From Streptomyces fumanus (GTDB lineage Bacteria; Actinomycetota; Actinomycetes; Streptomycetales; Streptomycetaceae): 64,000 bases of DNA. The notes under the pieces are model-generated. The model worked only from the letters and a program-made list of their open reading frames with translations. It was not told where the DNA came from and did no database searches. Location of the stretch: positions 1 through 64,000 of the forward strand of contig NZ_BNBI01000005.1 in the NCBI RefSeq assembly GCF_014655295.1. The letters are read 5' to 3'. The position numbers were made by a program, and so were the translations under genes. This document shows positions 33,880 to 43,131 of the stretch, piece after piece (positions within the stretch are counted from its first letter, which is position 1; every line of letters starts with the position of its first letter).

Positions 33880-35055
33880 TCACACCTCGTCGGCCACGGC
33901 GTCCGGACGCGCGTAGGTGCGGCCCTTCCAGGCCGCGCCCCGCCCCCGGTAGTGCCGCACCGCCGAGTCGACCGTCATCAGCAGGTACAGGAACGCGGTG
34001 AACGGCAGCAAGGGCGCCAGCCACAGCGGCTGCCGGTAGTAGCGCAGCATCGGCAGGTACGTCCCCGCCATCACCAGCCAGGCCGACCCGCCGAGCACCG
34101 CGCCCGCCGCGCTGCCGGCCACCGCGCCCGCCACCAGGGCGACGGGCGGCACCAGGTACACCAGGGCCAGCCCGAGGACCGTGCCGGCGAGCAGCAGGGG
34201 GTTGTGCCGCAACTGGGCGTACGCGCTGCGCGCGACCATCCGCCACAGGTCGCCCAGGCGCGGATACCGACGCACGCTGTCCACCCGGTCGGCCAGCCCC
34301 AGCCAGATGTGCCCGCCGCCGCGCTTGACGGCCCGGGCGAGCGCCACGTCGTCGATCACCGCGTGCCGGATGGCGTCCGGGATCCGGGCCCGCTCGGCCG
34401 TCTCGGCCCGCAGCAGCACGCAGCCGCCCGCCGCCGCGGCCGTCCGCGACCCCCGCCGCGCGATCCACCGGAACGGGTAGAGCTGCGCGAAGAAGTAGAC
34501 GAAGGCCGGCACGACCAGCCGCTCCCAGACGCTCGCGACCCGCAGGTGCGCCATCTGCGAGACGGCGTCGAAGCCGCCGGTACGGGCCGCCGCCACCAGC
34601 GTCCGCAGGCTGTCCGGGGCGTGGGCGATGTCGGCGTCCGTCAGCAGCAGGTACTCGGGCTCACGCGCGCGTGCCAGCGCGATGCCGTGCCGGACCGCCC
34701 ACAGCTTGCCGGTCCAGCCCGCGGGCGGCTCGCCGGGCGAGGACACGGTCAGCGGCAGCCCGCCCCGGCCGCGGGCCAGCTCGCGCGCCAGGTCCCCGGT
34801 GCCGTCCGTGCTGCCGTCGTCGACGAGGAAGACCTCCGCCCGCCCCGGATAGTCCTGGGCGAGCAGCGAGGGCAGGCTGTCCGGCAGCACCGCCGCCTCG
34901 TCCCGGGCCGGCACGACGACGCACACGGTCGGCCACGCGTCGGGGTCCCGGCGGGGCGGCAGCCTGACGTCGGTGCGCCAGAAGAAGCCCTGCAGGAGCA
35001 GCAGCCACAGCCAGGCGGCGAGCGACACGGCGGCGGACCAGACGACGGCGATCAC
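33880..35055 (-). CDS. family 2 glycosyltransferase (HpnB-like)
   Basis: A 391-residue membrane glycosyltransferase. One N-terminal helix (residues 1-20) precedes a GT2 catalytic domain with CVVVPARDEAAVLPDSLPSL, VDDGSTDGTG, WTGKLWAV, and LLLTDADIAH (the DXD). The acceptor motif is about AVIDDVALARAVKRGGG. Three or four C-terminal helices follow. Overall it fits hopene-associated HpnB transferases. Start GTG 35055. No hopanoid gene is nearby, so hopanoid glycosylation is only a family-based guess. It is divergent from the racemase with 57 bases between. Confidence 0.8.
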   Translation of the reverse strand: MIAVVWSAAVSLAAWLWLLLLQGFFWRTDVRLPPRRDPDAWPTVCVVVPARDEAAVLPDSLPSLLAQDYPGRAEVFLVDDGSTDGTGDLARELARGRGGLPLTVSSPGEPPAGWTGKLWAVRHGIALARAREPEYLLLTDADIAHAPDSLRTLVAAARTGGFDAVSQMAHLRVASVWERLVVPAFVYFFAQLYPFRWIARRGSRTAAAAGGCVLLRAETAERARIPDAIRHAVIDDVALARAVKRGGGHIWLGLADRVDSVRRYPRLGDLWRMVARSAYAQLRHNPLLLAGTVLGLALVYLVPPVALVAGAVAGSAAGAVLGGSAWLVMAGTYLPMLRYYRQPLWLAPLLPFTAFLYLLMTVDSAVRHYRGRGAAWKGRTYARPDAVADEV

Positions 35056-35112
35056 ATGCGCAGTCTGCCCCACCGGACCGGCCCCGCGCGGCCCATCGAC
35101 TATCGTGGCCGG

Positions 35113-35898
35113 GTGAAGATCGCGCTCATGGACTCCGGAATCGGTCTGCTGGCGGCCACCGCCGCGGTACGGCGTCTGCGGCCGGACGCCGATCTCGTGC
35201 TCTCCCTCGACCCCGACGGCATGCCCTGGGGCCCGCGCACCCCCGAGGACCTCACCGGACGCGCCCTGGCCGTCGCCGAGGCCGCCGCCGCCCACCGTCC
35301 GGACGCCCTGATCGTGGGCTGCAACACCGCCAGCGTGCACGCGCTGCCCGCCCTGCGCGCCCGGCACGAGCCCGGGCTGCCGGTCGTCGGCACCGTGCCG
35401 GCGATCAAGCCGGCCGCGGCCGGTGGCGGCCCGATCGCCATCTGGGCGACGCCCGCCACCACGGGCAGCCCCTACCAACGCGGGCTGATCGAGGAGTTCG
35501 CCGACGGCGTGCCGGTCACCGAGGTGCCGTGCTGGGGACTCGCCGAAGCCGTCGAGCACGCGGACGAAACCGCGATCGACGCCGCCGTCGCGGCCGCCGC
35601 CGCGCTCACCCCGGAGGACGTAACGACCGTCGTCCTGGGGTGCACCCATTACGAGCTGGTCGCCGAACGCATCCGGGCCGCCGTGCGGCGCCCCGGCCGT
35701 CCGCCCGTCGTCCTGCACGGCTCGGCCGGCGCGGTCGCCGCCCAGGCGCTGCGCCGTGTCGGCGCCCGGCCCGCTCCCGGCGCCCCGGCCGAGGGCGGCC
35801 TCACGGTGCTGCTCAGCGGACGCGAGGGCGCGCTGCCCGCACCGGCCCTGGCGTACGAGGAAGGCAAACTGCTGCGCGCGGTCACCCCCGCGGGCTGA
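35113..35898 (+). CDS. Asp/Glu racemase-family enzyme (MurI-like)
   Basis: A 261-residue cofactor-independent amino-acid racemase. It has the paired catalytic cysteines of MurI in VGCNTASVHA and VLGCTHYELV, and the N-terminal ALMDSGIGLLAATAAV. MurI makes D-glutamate for peptidoglycan; this copy could be an accessory glutamate racemase or a related enzyme. Start GTG 35113. The divergent neighbour is a glycosyltransferase, which would suit a cell-envelope theme. Confidence 0.84.
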   Translation: MKIALMDSGIGLLAATAAVRRLRPDADLVLSLDPDGMPWGPRTPEDLTGRALAVAEAAAAHRPDALIVGCNTASVHALPALRARHEPGLPVVGTVPAIKPAAAGGGPIAIWATPATTGSPYQRGLIEEFADGVPVTEVPCWGLAEAVEHADETAIDAAVAAAAALTPEDVTTVVLGCTHYELVAERIRAAVRRPGRPPVVLHGSAGAVAAQALRRVGARPAPGAPAEGGLTVLLSGREGALPAPALAYEEGKLLRAVTPAG

Positions 35899-35966
35899 CC
35901 GCCCGGCGGCCGGTGGTCCGGTCGGCGCAGTCACCCTCCGCAGTGCGGTACGCGCGGAGCGGAAAC

Positions 35967-36530
35967 GTGAGTAACCTCTTAGCCATGAGGGACCACCGCC
36001 ATGGCGAGCACGCTCCCCACCCCGACGTCTGGACCGGCCGGGCCACCAACCGGGTCCAGTGGCTGCTGGCGCTCGTCGGCGCCGCCTGCCTGGCGCTGGG
36101 CATCGCGCTGGCCGTCGACTCCGCCTGGGAGTCCGGCATCGCCCCGCTGGCCATGGCGGTCGTCGGCTGCATCGCGGCCGGCCTGCTGGTCCTCTTCGGC
36201 ACCCTGGCGTTCGTCCACGTCGCGCTGAAGGTGGACCGGGAGTGCCTTGAGGTGCGCTGCGGCCACATCGGCGTCCCGCGCCGCCGCATCCCGCTGTCGC
36301 ATGTCGCCGGCGCCGAGTTCGCCCCCCTGGTCACCCCCCGTCACTGGGGCGGCTGGGGGTACCGCTGGCGGCCCGAGAAGGGCACCGCCGTGGTGGTCCG
36401 GCGCGGCGAGGGCGTGGTCCTGCGCCTGTGGGACGGCCACACCTTCACGATCACGGTCGACGACGCGGAGGCGGCCGTACGGATCATCAGGGACCGGCTG
36501 CGGCCCACGGCGCCGGGCACGGTGTACTGA
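35967..36530 (+). CDS. small membrane protein, TTA codon at position 5
   Basis: A 187-residue protein with two close transmembrane helices (about residues 25-75) and a C-terminal beta-rich domain (LEVRCGHIGVPRRRIPL, VVVRRGEGVVLRLWDG) like the bacterial PH-domain group. I chose GTG 35967 because GGAG lies seven bases before it; the next start, ATG 35985, has no ribosome site. With that start, codon 5 is TTA, which in Streptomyces needs the bldA tRNA, so expression would be developmentally controlled. Function is unknown. Confidence 0.7.
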   Translation: MSNLLAMRDHRHGEHAPHPDVWTGRATNRVQWLLALVGAACLALGIALAVDSAWESGIAPLAMAVVGCIAAGLLVLFGTLAFVHVALKVDRECLEVRCGHIGVPRRRIPLSHVAGAEFAPLVTPRHWGGWGYRWRPEKGTAVVVRRGEGVVLRLWDGHTFTITVDDAEAAVRIIRDRLRPTAPGTVY

Positions 36531-36601
36531 CCGGCGAGCACCGGAGCCACCGTCGTCGTGGTGCGTGCGGCCGGGCGCCTTCGGCGCGTCGACACGGCCC
36601 T

Positions 36602-37651
36602 TCACGCCCCCCGTCGTGCCGTTTCGTCCCGGAGCGGGCGGGCCGTGGCCAGGCCCGCGAGCAGTCCGGCGCCCACCGAGACCGCGGTGAAGCTGAGCGC
36701 GTTGCCCACCGCGGCGAACGCCGCCAGCGCCGTGAGCGCCACACCGGCCGTCAGCGCGACGGGCGTGGCGCGCGGCGAGCGCGACAGGGCGTACAGCACC
36801 CAGCAGAAGGCGGCACCCAACAGGACGACTCCCACGACCCCCTGTTCGGCCGCCGCCTGAAGGGGCGCCGAATGCGGTTTGCCGTCCGGCAGCGAGAGCC
36901 GGACCGCCGTCGCGCTCAGCTCCCCGAACCGCCCGGGACCCACCCCCAGGCCGGCCTCCGCGCGGGCCATCGCCACCGCGTCGCCCCACAGCCCGACACG
37001 GTGGGCCGGCAGCCGGTCCTCCACCACGGCACCCGGCCCCTTTGGCAGCCTGCCCTCCGCCACCGCCCAGGGCAGCGCGGTCACCAGCGCCCCGGCCAGA
37101 CCGAGACCGGCGACGGCCGGGCCCCGGCGGCGCACCCGGCCGGCGGCGAGCGAGCACAGCAGCACCCCGGCCGCCGCGACGCACCCGACGGCCGAACCCA
37201 GGGCCGCCGCCGTCGCCGCGATCCCCGCCGCCAGCAGCCACAGCGCGCACCGCGCGGCCGGCGCCAAGCTGCCCCAGGCCGCGCAGCACGCGGCACCCGC
37301 CGACAGGGCCAGCAGCGCGGCGGTCGCCCCGGCGTGCCCGAGCGGGTCGGTGATCCGCGGACCGGGCGCGAGATGCGGCACCGCCACCGTCAGCCCGGCC
37401 CCGGCCAGCGCGGCGGCACCGGGCGCGGCCACCGGCAGCAGCGCGCCGCAGATCCGCCCCACGGCGTACCCGGCGGCCACCGCGAGCACCGCCAGCAGCA
37501 CGCCCTCGGGGCGGCCGTGCCGGGCGGCGGCCGTGACCAGGGCCCAGACGGCACAGCTCCCGAGGACCAGCACCCCCGCCACGTCCACAGCGCCACGTCC
37601 GTCACCGCCGGCCCGCGTCCCGGCCGCCGACGTCACCCCCGTGGAACCCAC
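36602..37651 (-). CDS. polytopic membrane protein, O-antigen ligase-like
   Basis: A protein of about 349 residues with roughly ten hydrophobic helices. Near residue 250 the loop AEAGLGVGPGRFGELSATAV and the later HSAPLQAAAEQGVVGVVLL resemble the large periplasmic loop of Wzy/WaaL O-antigen polymerases and ligases. The start is unclear: GTG 37651 with GGGGGA before it is my choice; the frame is open further upstream and another GTG lies at 37636. The divergent neighbour is Lnt. A role in joining polysaccharide to lipid or wall is plausible but unproven. Confidence 0.68.
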   Translation of the reverse strand: MGSTGVTSAAGTRAGGDGRGAVDVAGVLVLGSCAVWALVTAAARHGRPEGVLLAVLAVAAGYAVGRICGALLPVAAPGAAALAGAGLTVAVPHLAPGPRITDPLGHAGATAALLALSAGAACCAAWGSLAPAARCALWLLAAGIAATAAALGSAVGCVAAAGVLLCSLAAGRVRRRGPAVAGLGLAGALVTALPWAVAEGRLPKGPGAVVEDRLPAHRVGLWGDAVAMARAEAGLGVGPGRFGELSATAVRLSLPDGKPHSAPLQAAAEQGVVGVVLLGAAFCWVLYALSRSPRATPVALTAGVALTALAAFAAVGNALSFTAVSVGAGLLAGLATARPLRDETARRGA

Positions 37652-37850
37652 CGCGTCCCCCGTCCCCCAGTCGTCCCCCCGGACCGGCGGCACCCACCGC
37701 GGGGCGCAGCCGGGACTCCGGCTCACCGTAACGGCTGGTGGCCGGTTCGGGGACGGGCCGTGCACGGCTCCGCCCGAGCGACGCGGCAGCCGTCGGGGGC
37801 GGCACCGGCCGTCCTGTCGGCCCCGAGGTCACGCGCCGTAGACTCCCGGG

Positions 37851-39464
37851 GTGACCGTCACCGCACCATCCGTCGGCGGGCCGGACCGACTGGAGCCGGA
37901 GACCGCGCCCAGGGCGCGCGCCGCCCGGCTCGGGCGCCGCCTCCTCCCGGCCGCCGCGGCAGCGCTCTCCGGAGTACTGCTCTACGTCAGCTTCCCGCCG
38001 CGCACCCTGTGGTGGCTGGCCCTGCCCGCCTTCGCCGTCCTCGGGGCGGTGCTGCGCGGCCGGAGCTGGAAGGCGGGCCTCGGCCTCGGCTACCTCTTCG
38101 GCCTGGGCTTCCTGCTGCCGCTGCTGGTGTGGACCGGCGTGGAGGTCGGCCCCGGGCCCTGGCTGGCGCTGGCCGCGATCGAGGCGGTCTTCGTCGCCCT
38201 GGTCGGCGCGGGCGTGGCCGCGGTCTCCCGGCTCCCGGGGTGGCCGGTGTGGGCGGCGGCGCTGTGGACCGCCGGGGAGGCCGCACGCGCGCGCGTGCCG
38301 TTCGAGGGCTTCCCCTGGGGGAAGATCGCCTTCGGTCAGGCGGACGGTGTCTTCCTGCCGCTCGCCGCGGTCGGCGGCACACCGGTGCTCGGCTTCGCCG
38401 TCGTCCTGTGCGGCTTCGGCCTGTACGAGGCGGTCCGCCTGGCCGTCGCGGCCCGGCGCACCCGGACCGTGCGGCGGGGCGCCGCCGCCGTCGCCCTGCT
38501 GAGCGTCGCCGTCCCGGTGGCGGCCGCCGTCGCCGCCCGGCCACTGGTCAGCGCCCGGGCCGAGGACGGCTACCGGACCGTCGCCGTCGTCCAGGGCAAC
38601 GTCCCCCGCGCGGGGCTCGACTTCAACGCCCAGCGCCGCGCGGTGCTCGACCACCATGTGCGCGAGACCGAACGGCTGGCCGCCGAGGTCGAGGCCGGCC
38701 GGGTCGCCCGGCCCGACCTGGTGCTGTGGCCGGAGAACTCCTCCGACATCGACCCGTTCACCAACCCCGACGCCCGCGCGGTGATCGACCGGGCGGCCCG
38801 GGCGGTCGACGCCCCGATCTCGGTCGGCGGGGTCGTGGAGCGCGACGGCAGGCTCTACAACGAGCAGATCCTCTGGGACCCCGACAAGGGCCCCGTGGAC
38901 ACCTACGACAAGCGGCAGATCCAGCCGTTCGGCGAGTACCTGCCGCTGCGCTCGCTGATCGGGGCGATCAACGGCGAGTGGACGTCGATGGTCCGCCAGG
39001 ACTTCAGCCGGGGCCACGAACCGGGCGTCTTCACCATGGACGGCGCCCGGATCGGCCTCGTCACCTGCTACGAGGCCGCCTTCGACTGGGCGGTGCGCTC
39101 CGAGGTCACCGACGGCGCCCAGTTGATCTCCGTCCCCAGCAACAACGCCACCTTCGACCGCAGCGAGATGACCTACCAGCAACTCGCCATGTCGCGCGTC
39201 CGCGCGGTCGAGCACAGCCGGACCGTCACCGTGCCGGTGACCAGCGGCGTCAGCGCCGTCATCCTGCCCGACGGGACGATCACCCAGCGGACCGGCATGT
39301 TCGTCGCCGACACCCTGGTGCAGAAGGTGCCCCTGCGCTCCTCACGGACGCCCGCCACCCGGCTGGGCACCGCACCCGAGATCGCCCTGCTGCTGGTCGC
39401 CGCGGGCGGACTGGGCTGGGCGGTCGGCGCGGGCGTGCGCGGGCGCCGCGCCGGTGCCGGGTAG
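37851..39464 (+). CDS. lnt: apolipoprotein N-acyltransferase
   Basis: A 537-residue membrane enzyme that adds the third acyl chain to lipoproteins. About seven N-terminal helices precede a nitrilase-type domain whose catalytic triad is visible: E295 (LWPENSSD), K354 (YDKRQIQPFGEYLPL) and C406 (LVTCYEAAF). One helix ends the protein. Start GTG 37851. Streptomyces often has two Lnt copies and makes triacylated lipoproteins. It stands alone, 68 bases before a NUDIX gene on the same strand. No fused Dpm1 domain is present. Confidence 0.93.
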   Translation: MTVTAPSVGGPDRLEPETAPRARAARLGRRLLPAAAAALSGVLLYVSFPPRTLWWLALPAFAVLGAVLRGRSWKAGLGLGYLFGLGFLLPLLVWTGVEVGPGPWLALAAIEAVFVALVGAGVAAVSRLPGWPVWAAALWTAGEAARARVPFEGFPWGKIAFGQADGVFLPLAAVGGTPVLGFAVVLCGFGLYEAVRLAVAARRTRTVRRGAAAVALLSVAVPVAAAVAARPLVSARAEDGYRTVAVVQGNVPRAGLDFNAQRRAVLDHHVRETERLAAEVEAGRVARPDLVLWPENSSDIDPFTNPDARAVIDRAARAVDAPISVGGVVERDGRLYNEQILWDPDKGPVDTYDKRQIQPFGEYLPLRSLIGAINGEWTSMVRQDFSRGHEPGVFTMDGARIGLVTCYEAAFDWAVRSEVTDGAQLISVPSNNATFDRSEMTYQQLAMSRVRAVEHSRTVTVPVTSGVSAVILPDGTITQRTGMFVADTLVQKVPLRSSRTPATRLGTAPEIALLLVAAGGLGWAVGAGVRGRRAGAG

Positions 39465-39532
39465 CCGTACGCCCTCCGTACGCCCGGTGGACCTGACCGG
39501 CGGCACACACCGGGCCGGTTAAGGTCGGGCGC

Positions 39533-40012
39533 ATGGCTACTCCCGACTTCATCCGCGAACTGCGTGCCTCGGCCGGACACCAGTTGCTGTGGCTCCCCGG
39601 AGTCACCGTCGTCGTCCTCGACGACGAGGGCAGGGTGCTGCTGAACCGGCGCTCCGACAACCGCCGCTGGTCCCTGATCGGCGGCATCCCGGAGCCCGGC
39701 GAGCAGCCCGCCGCCTGCGCCGTGCGCGAGGTGCTGGAGGAGACCGCCGTACGGTGCGTGGTCGAACGGGTCCTCAGCGTCCAGGCGCTGGACCCGGTGA
39801 CGTACGAGAACGGCGACGTCTGCCAGTACATGGACATCACCTTCCGCTGCCGGGCCGTCGGCGGCGAGGCCCGGGTCAACGACGACGAGTCGCTGGAGGT
39901 GGCCTGGTTCGCGGTGGACGCGCTGCCGGACCTGGGCGAGTTCGGACGGGCCCGGATCAAACAGGCGCTCACCGACGCACCCACGTGGTTCGACCCCACC
40001 GGTACCGGCTGA
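39533..40012 (+). CDS. NUDIX hydrolase
   Basis: A 159-residue NUDIX enzyme that hydrolyses a nucleoside diphosphate linked to another group. The full Nudix box is present: G51, five residues, E57, seven residues, then REVLEET with E69 and E70. The start ATG 39533 is preceded by AAGGTCGGGC. The family has wide substrates (NADH, ADP-ribose, dihydroneopterin, mutagenic dNTPs), and nothing nearby narrows it. Confidence 0.9.
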   Translation: MATPDFIRELRASAGHQLLWLPGVTVVVLDDEGRVLLNRRSDNRRWSLIGGIPEPGEQPAACAVREVLEETAVRCVVERVLSVQALDPVTYENGDVCQYMDITFRCRAVGGEARVNDDESLEVAWFAVDALPDLGEFGRARIKQALTDAPTWFDPTGTG

Positions 40013-40067
40013 ACTGTAGGGCGTGCCCATATGGGGTGCCGGGCCGGCGCTGCCTAGGGTCGGCCTC

Positions 40068-40868
40068 ATGACCTCGCCCAGCGTCCTCCCGGCCCCCCAC
40101 GCCCTCCCGCTCGACCTCGGCGGCCGCACCGCCCTCGTCACCGGCGCCGCCGGTGGCATCGGCCGTGCCTGCGCGCTGCGGCTGGCCGCCGCCGGAGCCG
40201 AGGTCAGAGCGGTCGACCGGGACGCGGCCGGCCTCGACGCCCTGGCCGGGGACGCCGGTGACCTGCCCGGCACCCTCACTCCGCAGGTGCTGGACCTCAC
40301 CGACCTGGACGCCGCCGAGCGCAGCGCCGCGGGCGCCGACATCCTCGTCAACAACGCCGGGCTCCAACTGGTCCGGCCCCTGGAGGAGTTCCCGCCGGAC
40401 GTGTTCCACACCGTCCTCACCGTGATGCTGGAGGCCCCCTTCCGCCTCATCCGGGGCGCGCTGCCGCACATGTACGGGCAGGGCTGGGGCCGCATCGTCA
40501 ACATCTCCTCCGTGCACGGCCTGCGCGCCTCCGCCTACAAGTCGGCTTACGTGGCCGCCAAGCACGGCCTGGAAGGGCTCTCCAAGACCGCCGCCCTCGA
40601 AGGCGCCGCGCACGGCGTCACCTCCAACTGCGTCAACCCCGGTTACGTCCGCACCCCTTTGGTGGAGAAGCAACTCGCCGACCAGGCCCGGACGCACGGC
40701 ATCCCCGAGGAACGCGTGCTGACCGAGGTACTGCTGCGGGACAGCGCCGTCAAACGTCTCATCGAACCGGAGGAGGTCGCGGAGGCGGTGGCGTACCTGT
40801 GCGGACCGGGGACGTCGTTCGTGACCGGCACGTCGCTGGTGCTGGACGGAGGGTGGAGCGCGCACTGA
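40068..40868 (+). CDS. 3-hydroxybutyrate dehydrogenase (SDR)
   Basis: A 266-residue short-chain dehydrogenase. The NAD motif is TGAAGGIG (residues 25-32), the NNAG motif is ILVNNAGLQ, and the catalytic Ser and YxxxK are in NISSVHGL and SAYVAAKHG. The pattern KSAYVAAKHGLEGLSKTAA plus LVEKQLADQARTHGI matches D-3-hydroxybutyrate dehydrogenases. The start is ATG 40068 (MTSPSVLPAPHALPLDLGG). A PucR-type regulator follows on the same strand and an MHS transporter converges on it, forming a likely uptake-and-oxidation set for a ketone body or PHB breakdown product. Confidence 0.86.
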   Translation: MTSPSVLPAPHALPLDLGGRTALVTGAAGGIGRACALRLAAAGAEVRAVDRDAAGLDALAGDAGDLPGTLTPQVLDLTDLDAAERSAAGADILVNNAGLQLVRPLEEFPPDVFHTVLTVMLEAPFRLIRGALPHMYGQGWGRIVNISSVHGLRASAYKSAYVAAKHGLEGLSKTAALEGAAHGVTSNCVNPGYVRTPLVEKQLADQARTHGIPEERVLTEVLLRDSAVKRLIEPEEVAEAVAYLCGPGTSFVTGTSLVLDGGWSAH

Positions 40869-41015
40869 GGCCGGAGGGCGGGAGCCTCGATTCCGCGAGG
40901 CCGCTGCCGCATCCCGGCCCGCCGAAGCCGTCCCGGAGCGGCCGTATCGTTTCTCCACAGCCGCTGCCGGCCTCGCCGTGCGGGTTTTCCACAGGGGTGA
41001 CGAGGCGGCCGGGCG

Positions 41016-43040
41016 ATGGGTGATCCTGTGCACATGCCTCGCGATCACGTGCAACACGTCGAGCGTTCCGCCCACGGTGCCGGAGCGCCGGCCGGTGACC
41101 CCGGGTTCGCGCCCGCCGTCCCACCGAGCCGTGGCGCCGGCCCGGAGCCGGACCCCGCCACCGAGACGCCGTTCCTGGAGCTGCTCGCCCGGGGCGCGTC
41201 CGCCGAGGCGTACGAGCAGCCGGTGCTGCTCGCCCGCGCCGAAGGCTGGTCCGCCGACCGGATCGCGGCGCTGGAGCGGGCCAAGGCGCTCGCGCTGCGG
41301 GTGCGCGCGGAGCTGGAGGGGCGGCGGCGCCGGGAGGCCGAGCTGTCCGCGCTGTTCGAGACCGCCCACGACCTCGCCGGGCTGCGCGACCTGGACGCCG
41401 TGCTGCGGGCCATCGTGCAGCGCGCCCGCTCCCTGCTCGGCACGGACGTGGCCTACCTCAGCCTCAACGACCCGGCGCGCGGCGACACCTACATGCGGGT
41501 CACCGAGGGCTCGGTCGCCGCCCGCTTCCAGCAACTGCGGCTCGGCATGGGCGAGGGGCTCGGCGGCCTGGTCGCCCAGACCGCCCGCCCCTACGTCACC
41601 GAGGACTACTTCAACGACGACCGCTTCCGGCACACCCGCACCATCGACACCGGTGTGCGCGACGAGGGACTCGTGGCCATCCTCGGTGTGCCGCTGATGC
41701 TCGGACACCATGTCATCGGGGTGCTGTACGCCGCGGACCGGCGGGCCCGGGTCTTCGAACGGGAGCAGATCGCCCTGCTCGGCTCCTTCGCCGCCCTCGC
41801 CGCGGCGGCCATCGACAGCGCCAACCTGCTCGCCGAGACCCGCTCGGCCGTCGCCGACCTGGAGCACGCCAACGAGATCATCCGCGACCGCAGCGCGGTC
41901 ATCGAACGGGCCTCCGACGTCCACGACCGGCTCGCCGAACTCGTCCTGCGCGGCGGCGGTGTCCACGACGTCGCCGCCGCCGTCTCCGAAGTCCTCGACG
42001 GCACCGTCGAGTTCGCCGAGGCGGCCGTCGCACCGTCGCGGGCCCTGGAGGCGTCCCGCACCGACGGACACGCGGTCCGGCACCGCGACGACTGGGTCGC
42101 GGCCGTCACCGCCGGCGGCGAACTGCTCGGCGCGCTGGTGCTGCGCGGCCACCCCGGCCTCGACCCGGTCGACCAACGCACCCTGGAACGCGCGGCGATG
42201 GTCACCTCCCTGCTGCTGCTCGCCCGGCGCTCCGCCGCCGAGGCCGAACAGCGGGTCCGCGGCGAGCTGCTGGACGACCTGCTCGACGCCCGCGACCGCG
42301 ACCCGCGCCTGCTGCGCGAGCGCGCCCGGCGGCTGCGCGCCGACCTCGACACCACCCACACCGTGCTCGCCGCCCGCCTCGACGGCCCGGCCGCCGACGC
42401 CGGCCAGGCGGCGGACGCCCGCAGACGCCTGTGGGCCGCCGCCTCCCACCTCGCCGCGACCGGGCAGGGCCTGGCCGCCGCCCGCGACGGCGGCACCGTC
42501 CTGCTGCTGCCCCTCGGACCCCGGGACACCGCCACCGACGTGGCCCGCCGCACCGCCCGGCAGCTCGGCACGGCCGTCCACGAGACGGTCACCGTCGGCG
42601 CCTCCGCCCCGGTCGGCGATCTCGCCACCCGCCCCGAGACCGTGGCCGCCGCCTACACCGAGGCCCGGCGCTGCCTGGACGCCCTGCGCCTGCTGGGCCG
42701 CTCCGGGGACGGCGCCGCCGCCGAGGACTTCGGGTTCCTGGGGCTGCTGCTGGCCGGCGACCGGGACGTCGCGGGGTTCGTCGAACGGACCATCGGCCCG
42801 GTCGCCGCGTACGACGAGCGGCGCGGCACCGACCTGCTGCGCACCCTCGACGCCTACTTCGCCTGCGGGATGAGCCCCGCCCGCACCAAGGACGAGCTGC
42901 ACGTCCATGTGAACACGGTGGCGCAGCGCCTGGACCGCGTCGGCCGCCTCCTGGGCGACGACTGGCAGAGCCCGGCCCGCGCCCTGGAGATACAACTCGC
43001 CCTCAGACTCCACCGCCTGTCGGCACCGACACGGCACTGA
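41016..43040 (+). CDS. GAF-domain PucR/CdaR-type transcriptional regulator
   Basis: A 674-residue regulator. After a Pro/Ala-rich arm and a helical coiled segment (about 60-105) there is a GAF sensor domain (about 115-270), a second helical linker and GGDEF-like CdaR middle region, and a C-terminal PucR helix-turn-helix: LLRTLDAYFACG, then LHVHVNTVAQRLDRVGRLLG. Start ATG 41016 is tentative; ATG 41034 is in frame. It follows the dehydrogenase on the same strand with 147 bases between, and precedes the converging MHS transporter. Likely it controls both in response to a small acid. Confidence 0.84.
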   Translation: MGDPVHMPRDHVQHVERSAHGAGAPAGDPGFAPAVPPSRGAGPEPDPATETPFLELLARGASAEAYEQPVLLARAEGWSADRIAALERAKALALRVRAELEGRRRREAELSALFETAHDLAGLRDLDAVLRAIVQRARSLLGTDVAYLSLNDPARGDTYMRVTEGSVAARFQQLRLGMGEGLGGLVAQTARPYVTEDYFNDDRFRHTRTIDTGVRDEGLVAILGVPLMLGHHVIGVLYAADRRARVFEREQIALLGSFAALAAAAIDSANLLAETRSAVADLEHANEIIRDRSAVIERASDVHDRLAELVLRGGGVHDVAAAVSEVLDGTVEFAEAAVAPSRALEASRTDGHAVRHRDDWVAAVTAGGELLGALVLRGHPGLDPVDQRTLERAAMVTSLLLLARRSAAEAEQRVRGELLDDLLDARDRDPRLLRERARRLRADLDTTHTVLAARLDGPAADAGQAADARRRLWAAASHLAATGQGLAAARDGGTVLLLPLGPRDTATDVARRTARQLGTAVHETVTVGASAPVGDLATRPETVAAAYTEARRCLDALRLLGRSGDGAAAEDFGFLGLLLAGDRDVAGFVERTIGPVAAYDERRGTDLLRTLDAYFACGMSPARTKDELHVHVNTVAQRLDRVGRLLGDDWQSPARALEIQLALRLHRLSAPTRH

Positions 43041-43131
43041 CCCCGGTACGCGCGGGCGTACGGGGCCGGTGCCGGGGCCCGATGCCGGCGGCGGGGTCAG
43101 GGGCGGCGGGCGTCCGGCGGCGCGGACGGGG

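Noticed and set aside
43040..43066. A weak hairpin between the PucR-type regulator and the MHS transporter
   Set aside because: The arms need a bulge and are short; not strong enough to call as a terminator.
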